A DNA stretch of 64,000 nucleotides from Candidula unifasciata. Taxonomy: Eukaryota; Mollusca; Gastropoda; Stylommatophora; Geomitridae. Position 1 is the first letter of the stretch. Every line of letters begins with the position of its first letter. Location: the NCBI GenBank assembly GCA_905116865.2, contig CAJHNH020001613.1, forward strand, positions 545,122 to 609,121. The letters run 5' to 3'. Shown here piece by piece: positions 39,301 through 51,300 of the stretch. The notes beneath the pieces were generated by a model that searched no databases, was not told the origin of the DNA, and saw nothing but the letters and a program-made list of their open reading frames with translations. The translations under genes were made by a program, and so were the position numbers.

Positions 39301-42300
39301 TCATTTTCCATTCAAAATACAAACCTGAACAATGGCAACAGCTTCATGGATTAGTCATTTTGCACAAAAAAGACAAACCTGAACAATGGCAAGCATCTCA
39401 TGGATCAGTCATTTTCCAGACAAAATACAAACCTGAACAATGGCAACAGCTTCAGGTATTGGTCATTTTGCACACAAAAAGACAAATCTGAACAATGGCA
39501 AGCATTTCACTAATTAGTCATTTTGCCTACAGTCTATAAATGATGTAGATCTTCTCCTGCATTTGATCTTAAAAATGTAGTCATCACACAGTCCTGTAAT
39601 TAACAGATATCTACCCTTTTCGTGAGAAAATCCTTAATTAGTGGTGTATTACGAAATGCTTGTTAAAGAGCAGTGGGAGACCTTAGAACACCTTAGAGCA
39701 TCGGTTCTCAAACCGCCGGTCGCAACCTTTTTTCTGGGTCGAATGACCCTTTCGCATGGGTCGCCTAAGACCATTCGAAAACACATATTCATGGAAGTTA
39801 TGAAGGAAAATAACTGTTTGTGGGTCACCACATAATAAGGGTTTTGTAGTAATCTCACAAGAGTAAGGTGGTTAAAGGCAAGGAGACTGATTTCACTACA
39901 CCAAGTTTTATGGTACACTCCACACAGCAGATTGCTGCATGACAAGAGCATCAGATAAAGCACAAATTCATAGCTCCTGCAACGATCCTGAGATCTACCA
40001 AAACAATGTCATTCGTAAATGAACAAAACAGTCTCAGAATGAACCTACAACCTTAACAGTCTGAGTGGAATGGCCTGATCACTTTACCACAAAGATTCTA
40101 ATGGAAGAAAAGAGATAACCTCAGTTATGGTATAAAGCAATGCAAGCACATAACAAATACTGCTACTAGTGTGGGAAATAACAACTCTTCTGCTTCTTAG
40201 CATTTCTTCTTCTTCTTTTCATGCCATGTGGCATTTTTTGTCATGTCTATTCACAATTTTCTGTTCCATGTACTTTTAATCAACTCTCACACACACGATC
40301 TTCCATGTTATGATGTCAAACTGTCCAGCATCTTCTCTCTTAGTCTCCCTCTGCCTCTCCTCACCTTTAACTTTCCTAGTGTGTCATGACCAAAGAATAC
40401 TGACCGTCTCTTTCTGAGGTGGGTAATCGGCTCTTTTTGTGACTTAGTTTCTTTCAAGACATTTTCATTACTATTTTGATCTCAGTGTATTCTTATCATT
40501 CCTAGCATTTACAGGCTCTAAACTCCAGTGGAAATTTATGGCTGTTCGTATACTTCTGGACTCTAGCCTTGTCTCAGAACTTGAGTGTTTTAATTTTTTA
40601 TAGATAAGATCTAGCTTACTTAAAATATATGCAGAATGCTGGTTCCCTGCCTCTCTGGCAGATGCACTCTGACAGAGAAGGAAACATCCCTAACTAGTCT
40701 CTTTTTACGACATGGTTGTTAGATTGCAGTGGGTCTACGCACATTCATTATGTACAACTACAGTTGAATGTTAAGATATAAATATCCCCCACTCTCCCAA
40801 TTCTCATCAATGGAAGTTGTCTGCAGCAGAGATATGCTATATGGAAAACTGCTAACTTTTGGAATATTACAAGTTGAGGTCCCAATCTCTGCCACAGTGC
40901 GACTCATACAACTATCCCAAATGCACAGTAACCTTCTTAACATTCAACAGACTATTAATTTAAATTATGTCCTAAACTTCTGCCACATACATCAAGTGAC
41001 CGGCCACTGTCAGCTGATCATACCTTATTCTCTTGCTTTTGTCTAATCTCAAAATTTAGTCTCGGCAACAGCCTATCTGTCCTGACCTAGTCTCAATAGC
41101 AGCCTATTTGTCCTGATCTGTTGAATTTCCTGCTGATAAGAACCATCCGTTATCTCTACAGCTGTTCCTAGTTAGCTTCGTGTCTGGTTCAAACTATGCT
41201 GCTTCAATAAAAGGTAACAGTTTTTGTTACCACACTAGCAGACACAATTTAACAGAAAGTATTCAGCATACCTAAAATAGGTTCTGTTGCACCTTCAACA
41301 ACATCCAGACACACAGACTTCTGTCCAAGTTCAGACACAGGTTTCACAGCCTTCTTCTTTCCTTTTGGGAGCTTCTCTACACAAAGGGGAGACCAAAAAA
41401 GTGATGTCAGAATTAAATCTATTTAACAGGGCATATCTATACAACTTTAATAACACCATCTCATTATACAAATTAAAACTCCTTGTGACATGAACACTTC
41501 AACACTTTATGATAAAGAGGAATATTAAAAATATCTCATAAAGTAATTTTGCCAGCTGGGCCCAAATAATGGCATCTGAAGTTACTTTAACGTGTTAGGT
41601 GTTAGCCACAGCCATTTTCTCCAGCTCTGCTTTATGTCCGAACCTTCAGCCTCTTTGTACATCTGTTCAGCGTAGTTTCTGAAAATCGATCTTCCTTTTC
41701 CTTTGGTTTTTGCCACATTTTGTTTCTTTAAAAAAAAAGACTTGGATGCATTTCCAATCCTTGAACCAACAGTCTACTTGACTTGAAAAAAAAAAAACTG
41801 GTTCATGTTTCTTCTGTTATCTGATTGCTTAAAATAAAAATAACCAACTACATATCCTTCTAAAGAACATCAGAAAACAACCAAGTATGTATGTGCTATT
41901 TCATGTTTTACCAGGAAATTTTAGATTAGTGGTTTGCCATTGCTTGACAGGTTCAATGTTCATGCTATGGTTGCAACTTAATGTAAAGTGGTCTGCTAAT
42001 AAACTGCCTACAGCTGAATAAAAATTGATATGTCGGGATTATGAAACTGTTTATAACTCCTAAGTCACAGGTGCTGACGTATATTTTGAGAAAACATATC
42101 TTAGAGTGTTAAAAGTTTCTTTTATAGTTTGTGATTGGAGATCATGTTTCAGTTTTACTGTCTGATTTGTAGAGGATCACTTTAGTTGTACAAGAGTATT
42201 TCCTCCAGTGCTCCTCTTCACTTATAGACAACACAAAGGTATCTTCTTAAGGTGTTCCTGTCTCCTCCTATAGACCACACAAAAGGTATCTCCTTAAGTG

Positions 42301-45300
42301 CTCCTATCTCCTCCTACAAACGACACAAATGGTATTTCCTCTAGTGCTTCCATTTCCTCCTACAGACCACACAAATGGCATCTCCTCTAGTGCTCCCATT
42401 TCCGCCTACAGACTGCACAAAGGGTATCTCCTAAAGTGCTTCCATCTCTTCCTACAGACCACACGAAGGGTATCTCCTAAAGTGCTCCAGTCTTCTCCTA
42501 CAGACCACGAAAAAGGTGTCTCCTCAAGAGCTCTCATATCCTCCGACAGACCATACAAAGGGTGTCTCCTCGTGCTCCTGTCCTCTCCTACAGACAACGA
42601 AAAAGTTTTCCCTTAAGTGCTCCGGTCTCCTTTTACAGACCACACAAAATGTATCTCCTCAAGTGCTCCCGTCTCCTCCTATAGACCAGACAAAGGGTAT
42701 CTACTCAAGTGCTTCCGTTTCCTCCTATAGACCACACAAAGGGTACCTCAAGTGCTCCAGACCTATATACCACACAAAAGGAATCTCCTTAAGTGCTCCA
42801 GACTCCTAAAGATAACATAAGGGTATCTTCTCAAGTGCTCCAGTCTCTTCCTACAGATCCCATATACCTGGACACTTCAGATACTTAAAAAGTTAAGTGA
42901 TTTGTTATGCAACTTTTATGTTGTATTATTACCAACTTATGTTATAAGGTCAATTCTTTCAACTTCACAATCTCTGTTTTGCACAGACAGAAAAAAAAAA
43001 CCTCTGTATTTATTATTATTAACCTAGTTAAAATAATGCATCATTAGATAATGCAGAAAATTATAACATCTTTAATAATCTACTAAAACAGTAGTCACTC
43101 AACTTGCATGTAATGTACTTTGTTAAAGTTTATCCTCACTTAATGAAGCAATAAACTTTAACAATTACTTTGCTGAGGCAGATCTAACTCTAGTAGCTTG
43201 TTTTTAATCAGACAAGAAAAAAACAAGCTCTTAGATTTGTGTTTTCTTGACCACCAGTGTGCAACAGCCATCTTGACTTCTTAAACTGGTCATGTTTATA
43301 ATTCAGTTGGAAACTTCTGACTGTGAAGGACAGAACTTTCCAACATAGTAGATACGAGAAAATCCTAGTTTCCGGTAATTTTCTGGAAATTTGATAATGA
43401 GCAGTCAAATAAACTTAAATCCAGTTTCTTGTATCCACTGCACTTTCCTGATAGAACTAATTTTTACCAAATTAAAATAAATTTATCTTTGTGATTTCCT
43501 TCTGAAATGTGAAAACTATACTGGTTCATCACAAATTTCCAAATGAACACCAGTAATGGAATACTTCAACACATCTCTCATTATTTCCATTATTCTCAGA
43601 ATAGAGCATAGGCCCTCCATCAACTCAAACCAAGTCATCTTGTACTGTGCTATCGTGCCAGCCCATCTCTCTCTGCTAGTTATGTATGCTGAAACTTTCA
43701 TTATCAGTGCCGAAAATCCTGAGCAGTTGTTTCATATAATTACCGATCTCCACAGCTTTTTTGCAGTGGTACTGACACTTTTAGGCATTTTTTTCCTGTT
43801 ACTGAAAAAGACACTTTGTGGCGAGTTCCGATACCTTTTCTGGACACTTTCTCATGAGTACCAGCACCTTGGCACCTTTTTTTTTTCTAGGGAAAACAAA
43901 GCCTTCCCTATAGCCACACATCTAACAATTCAAGGGGGTTTGTTCTGAATGGCAGAGCATTAGACAGAGCAAACTCCCACAGCATTTCTCCATGAGCTGA
44001 CCTGCCACCTCTAAAGCTTCGTTGTGCAGAAAATTTTTTGAATTAGATACTGCTCACCTGTTGACAAACTTGGAGTATTATGCCCATGGTAAGTTACCAC
44101 AGATACAAATCCAAGCCTTAAGCTTCAACAAGAAAGAGAATGCTTGGCTGAGCACAAGCATATCTTTCTGTGTTTCTCGTAACTCATCTGAATATCCAGT
44201 GACTATAATCTAAAAAAATCTGCTTCTTCTTCTTTCTCTATTATCTACGTTACATTTCTAAAGTCTATATTATCAAGTTGTATATGTTCTTCATGAAATC
44301 TTCTCTCTAATATTCTTTTGTGTTTTTTTAAAAAGATATCTACTTTTAATTAGGGCTGTACCGAATATTCGCTCCGCCCGAATAGTTGCGGTCGGGCCGA
44401 ATACGAATAATAGTTACCTTACACCCGTTTCTGCATACACAGCCGTAATGCTGACAACATGGAACGATTGGTTTTGTTGAAAGTTAATGCAGCTTTCCTG
44501 CATTAACTAAGCTGTCAGTGACAATTTCCAAGTTTAGTTACTTGTTATAGTACTTAGGATTCTTTCATTCCTAGTTATTAGTTACCACAGACTGACTGAA
44601 TGATGCAAAACATAAAATGTTTTTAAATGTTTACTATTCTGTACGCATACTAACTAGACATGGAAAGAATATAAACTCCGGCCACATCCAAGTCGATAAT
44701 ATGAAAATCAAACGAACGGAAACATATAAGTAATTGGGTGCAAACTTCAACTGCTCCAACATGCTGAGAGAAGAAATACAATCTAGAATACAATCTAGAA
44801 ATAAATTATACTATGCCCTTCAACATCTGCTAAAGTCAAAGTGTCTCGCAAAAACAAGATCAAAATATATAAAACGTTGATAAGACCAGTCGTTTTATAT
44901 GGCTCTGAAACTTAAAGCAGAAATAGGAGAGATGAGGTCTTATTATAGGTTTTCGAAAACAGTATTACGACAAATCATTGGACCCGTCAAAGATGCTAAC
45001 AGCAGGGAATGGAGAGTGAGAAGCAACAACGTAACACATAATCTGTTTAAATCACCATTGATCACTGGCATCATGAGAGCTAACAGACTAAAATGGCTGG
45101 GGCATATTGAAAGCATGTCAGATGACAGAGAAGTAAAAACTGTATACACATGAGAGAGGAATGGGCGTAGACAACGAGGCAGACAAAAAAGAAGTTCGAG
45201 AGATAATGTCCAGCCAGACCTGCAAACAACTGGTGTCACAAATTGTGAAGATAAGTCCAGACAGAGAAATGAATGGAGACGAGTGATATCTGCAACAATA

Positions 45301-48300
45301 AAAATCAAGGGCTCAGAATGCTAAAGTAAAAGATGACTATTCTGTGCTACTTTGTGAAGTAAAAGTTCAGCGTACATTTGACATGATGAAAATGTGTGTG
45401 TTTTTTAGATATATTTTATACACTATACCCTATTTGTATTCTGCCGAATAGTTGGTCCCGCTATTCGTATTCGGCCGAATAGTGAAAATCACTATTTGGT
45501 ATAGCCCTACTTTTAATCACCATGTTAAATTTACACTATACTTGATTTATACCCTCCTTGTCTTTGCAAAGGCCCGTGAAATAGCACATGCTCTAATTTC
45601 TTAATAATATTTAGCTTAAATCTCTTTTCATGGAGAAAAATGAAGAAACAGATTCATTTTATTAGGATTCTGCTTTGCTGACTGGAACTTACTGGTGCCC
45701 ATCTTGGCGGCTTCGAGCATCTGCAAATGAAACACAAAAATTACACAAATTGTTTTGAAGTTTTCTTTACCTAAATCCCTCACAAAATTCTAATCTTTAC
45801 ACTACAATGTCTGTAAACTGTAAATGCATAGAAAATAATAATCTCTGTAAGCTGAGCACGCCAGTGCTAGAGAATACACATTTGTAGTCAAACACATTTC
45901 TGTCTCATGAGTAGATATATAAATATCTAACTGATGTAATGCATGAGGCACTCTATTACTGTTTTAATGCTATGAACGCACAAACGTGTCTTTGCTAAAA
46001 AAAAAAAAAAAACTTTTACTTACTTTCTGCACTTAAATATAACGTGTAGAATAAATACATTTCTTAAAACACAAAATTAGTAGTCAAAGGAACACATATG
46101 CTGGTAGCTTGTCTGCTGGCCTAGATGTCACAAAACACATTTCTTGGTCACTGTAAAGATAAGTTAATGATCACATTCGCTTCTATCACATACAGCTGTT
46201 TCACAAACTGACTCTATTCAAGCTGAGCTTCATTCATTGCTTGTCTTATAATTTCTCATTCTGAACTCCTCCAAACACAATGAGATCAAGCTTTCAGTGC
46301 AAAATCTCTGGGAAAGAAAAGTTGCAACTATCTGTGAGTAAAACAATTAATATTTTGAGTCCACCTTCATGATGACAATCCCCTTACCTGTTTTTCCAGA
46401 AACTCTACCATCTACTAGTGGTTTTTCTAAATCATGGTGTCTACATCTGTTAAATTACCTTCATGATCTACACCAGAGCTATTTAACTGGAGGTATGCGG
46501 ACCGTCTCTAACCCACAAAGGCCTAGCAAGAGACCCACAGATCACAGCCTAAACCGTGATCATTCTACACTGGGCCTTGCTATTCTGGCCCATGATGATT
46601 TTCTACACTTAGTTGAACAGCTCTGGTCTACATGTTTCCCTGCCAGCAGGCCCAAAGGTTTTAGGTTTGAATCTTCATTGACACAGATTTTTAGCCCCAG
46701 GTTAAACCAGCCTAACGTGGATACCAGGTAATATCCAGGTGAGTTAAGGTGGTCAGCTTGACATTGACCACACCGCCCACTGAATGGTCTTTACAAATAT
46801 GAGTCTAGCATAATATGTCCATAGACCACTGGCATAGGCAGGGTCTTTTACTTAACCTCAATAATACACAAGTGAAAAAAGGAAGCAGTCCTACCGATTA
46901 TAAAATTATGTAACTAGCTCTCATTTCTACAACATTGTGCAACTACTTTTATTTACCTAACAATACAGTGTTTTATAATGATGCAATGCTTGTAATGCAT
47001 TGTAATAATGCACTGTTTGTAACAATGCATTGTCACAACACTACAAAAGAAAATACATGTTAGATATCATAACTGTACAAGACACTTGTGAATGTTTTAT
47101 TACTTCTTTTCTGAAGGTGGCACACAATGGTCACCTAATTCACTTGAAATCACACCTATTTTTTATTTTCACATCTGCTATTTAAAAGCATTCATGTACT
47201 TATGTCACAGTGACTAATATTTAGATATTTTTTTTAAGTCACTGTAAGTCAAAGTTCATCTTGTAATTTGAATGTATATTTTTTTTTAAAAGATGCAAGT
47301 TTTGTACTAGACAAAAAAAAAAAAAAAAAAAAAAAAACAAACTTAAAGGCTTATAATAACTGTGGTTTTTATGCAAACATGTCCTTGATTTGATCAAGGA
47401 CACAACCAGTTTACTGCCAGGCATATTTGTATATCATCAGTTTTCTGGGGTCACAAAATTATAAAGCAATTAAATTAATCCTGTTAAATGAAATACTAAC
47501 ACGTACAAACTGTGCTTAGGGTCTTTGTTCAAATGTACAATGTTGGAACACTGCCTCGATTTCCTCGACCGTTTGTTTCGTGTCAATGTTATATAAATGA
47601 TGTTCAGGCACCTTGTATGTTTATGTGAACTATGTGGCAAAAGAGTATAAATACTGGCTTTCTTCTTCTTCTTTTTTTAGCGTTCACCAGCTGTACACCT
47701 TTGTAGAAAGTTCTGGTTGTTCACTTATAATAGGGGTTGCATGTATAGTACCGTGTTTTGTTGGACCTAGATACATCTCAACATCATCTTTCACAGTGAA
47801 ATAATTATTGCTTCTGAACTAACACACACAAACTGTCCACTTTTGGATTTTGGTCTTGTTCCAGAATTTCAGTTTTGTGTGCACACCCAATTTACAGATT
47901 AATCTTATTTGTATGCAGACTGTTGGTTTCTTGCCTCTCAGACACATGCATTATAACTTCAAAGAAAACACTCCTAAGTAGTCGCCTCCTATGACATGCT
48001 TTTAGGGGGAGGGACAATAGTGGGTCTAGTTAACCCCTCCCCCCCCCCCCTCACAACTGGGGCCCAGAAACCAACACAGGGTATCACAGATATCAAGCTG
48101 GGTAGATACCAGAAGCCTATAATATGAATAAGCACAAAAATGCATTAAATCTGTAGCTTATATTTGGTTTTTTTTTGTTTTTCATTATAATTTCTAGCAT
48201 CAAGTTCTTCTTGGCCACAAGTGAAATTTTGTATATTTTATTTAACAATCAATTTTCTTAGTTGATCCAAATCAAACTATGCACCATTTTCCAAGTCAAA

Positions 48301-51300
48301 GTACGCCAATTTTGATTTTTATATGTGTGAGATTCTGAAGTGCAACAATAGACTAGCTATTGCTCACTGCCATCTTAAACAAAGAAATCAAATCCACTAT
48401 TAAAAGTCACAATCAGTCTATCTGACTCTTATGAAAAACAACTTACACAATCATAAAACACAATGCCTACCGATAATATAAGTAATATTTGGGAAGGAGA
48501 TATGATGGTTCACTGTTTACTTACTGATTTATGACTTTTGCCATTGAGGTGGTCCCGGAAATTTCCAAGTGAAGTCATCTGCTTCTGGCACAGCTGAAAT
48601 CAACAATCATAAAATACAGTCACCAATTCCATAAACTCAGAAGGCTTTACATTATTACACATTGTGTAGATTGAACATCCAAATACCAGATATACAGCCA
48701 ATATACCAACAGGAAAGCACAGTCACAACTATGATGCAGAAGTTCAAGCTATCAAAACAGCAGCAGAAAAACTGCTAAATATATGTCAGATTTCACAACC
48801 TGTGGTATTCGTGAAAATTACCAGGTATTCGGAAACTACTCTCTGAACTGAGCAACCAGCAAAAGATGATTACCATATAATGGAAAGACTAGAGCAAGTC
48901 ATTATTCTATGCCTTAAAACAGGACACAATTGATTTCGCAGCCACATGTACAGAAAATTTCAGATTACTGAATCAGCCATGTGTACATGTGGATTAGCAC
49001 CTGAGACAACAGATCACATCCTCCAAGATTGTCCCAGGCACAAAATATCAAGGCCACATTTTTGGCCACGAGAAACACCAGTGCAAGCCAAACTTTACGG
49101 GCCGCTGACTGAATTACAACAGACAGTGAAGTTCATACTAGAGACAGACTTGCAGATATAGATAATCTATTTCCAGCGAAAGAAAGAAGATTATTTTACC
49201 TCTCAATTTCAGAATTTTTTGTTTAAAGTTTAATCGGCTCTTGAACTTTAAAAAAAAAGGAGCTCATGAAAAGTGCATGCAGGGCCTTTAAGGTGCTACA
49301 GAGCATCAGTTTAAAACATTTGCTATAGAGTGTCTGTACTTACAGATTTAGTAACTAAATAACACTCTAGTCATACAGTTCTGAAAGAAATAAATTTTCA
49401 ACAAAGAAATAGGTAAGAAGGGAATTTCTTTCTTTCTTTTTTTTTTAATACAGATTTTACAAAAAAAGAAAGAATAAGTATAACTCTTTTGGTAACCAAT
49501 GGATTATTTCACTTACAAGCGTAATTCTAGATATTTATTGGTAAACCATTTGATTATTTTATTTACAAACATAATGGTAAACCCCACTGATTCCTCACTA
49601 TAATCTTTTACACTTGGTAAACCACTGGATTAATTCATTTAGAAACAGTCAAAGATACACAATGGTAAAACACTAGATTAATTTACTTCGAATATTAAAT
49701 TTTGATCATTGGTAAATGCCTGGATAAATTCATTTACTACCACAATCTCAAATACTTAGTGGTAAACAACTGTATTGATTTATTTACAACCTTGATCTTA
49801 GTTACTCATCGTCAAACCACTGGATCAATTTATTTACTACCACAATCTTAAAGACATATTTGTTGGGTAAACTCATTTACAACAATTCAAGATGACAGTT
49901 GGTAAACAAGTGAATTAATTCACTTACAACTTCATTTTAGATAGTGGTAAACCACTGTATTAATTCAGTTACAACCACAATCTAAAATAATCTGATAAAC
50001 AACTGAATGAACTCACAACCTCAATCTTAGATACTCACCAATAAACTGCTGGATTAACTAATCTCCAACATTAATCTAAAAGAACTCATGGTAAATTACC
50101 AGATTAATTTACAAGTCTTAAAATGTATGCACCTTGCAGTAAAATTCAGGTCTTGATGTATCCCGTCCAATGTCTTCTGGAAACAAGTTTCTGTCATCGT
50201 AGTTAATTTCCATGTTTGCTTCCGCCAACATGCTCGCAGTGATGCCATTTTCCAGAAATGCCGACTCACTTATGGTAGATGTTGCATGTGTAGAACTGTG
50301 TTTGGCTGGACCTAGATACTTCTGAATATCGTCTTCCACTGTAAAATAAAAAAATTATCGCTTCTGTAACTAAGATATACAAACTGTCAAAGCATTCACA
50401 CAAATAATACATTTGAAAAACAAATGGCTAAGGTAATTTAACTATATATAGGTATAGCAATGGGTTGTTTTGTTTCGTTTATTTTGCTATACATTTTCGT
50501 CGGTAACTATAGACGCGACTGCGACCCGAAAATGCAAAACGAATTGTCCGCTATTGAGAAATTATTTTCTGTGCTCTTTACGTGAAAGATAAAATCGGCA
50601 CAGTTGTTAGGAGTTATTGGAGAGATGCCAGGCTTGACCTGAGATGGTTTTGATACGTATAAAATAAATCAATTTTTTTGGCAGCACGCAGTGAATTAAC
50701 GGTAAGTAATTCCGTAAATATCTTCTTAAATTAGCCAGATTACAGCAATGTGTGTTGTATTTTTGAATTCTGCGTTAATTTTTATATAAGTGTGGGAAAA
50801 TTTCACAAAGATTAGCAATAGGGCAGATGCTTAAAAAAATTGTTTAGTGGCATCACTGTTTTCACTTCAAATACAATAACGGTAAGTAATTTTGTAAATA
50901 TCTTCTTAATTAGCCAGATTACCGCAATGTGTGGTGTATTTTTGAATTCTGCGTTAATTTTTTATATAGTGTGGGAAATTTCACAAAGATTGGCAATGGT
51001 GCAGATGTTTAAAAAAATTGTGTAGTGGCATCACTGTTTTCGCTTTAAATCCAATATGTTTGCACTAGGAGACCGTTTTTTCCGCTTTATAATTAACTGA
51101 AAATAATTTTTAAATTAGCTAAGGTTATTTTAATCATTTTTTTTTTTAAATCTACAACCATTGTAGCATTTGTTCATGCATCTGTCATTATTTAGAGCCC
51201 TTCGTACTCTGTAGGAGATATTTTTGCCTGATCACTCCCAAATCCCAGTAATTAATTTAGGCCATCATTGGTAAGATGATTCTTTGGTAATTAACTTAGG

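Noticed and set aside
39252..39491. Plus-strand repeat protein of 36-residue units
   Set aside because: It is the translation of the 54-bp intronic array; no start context, splice sites or other support.
42329..42809. Plus-strand repeat-containing small proteins
   Set aside because: Products of the 46-bp minisatellite; the frame shifts where the unit has gaps.
47726..47837. Functional alternative exon
   Set aside because: The acceptor AG is TG, and use of the next AG would give a stop within seven codons in the required phase.
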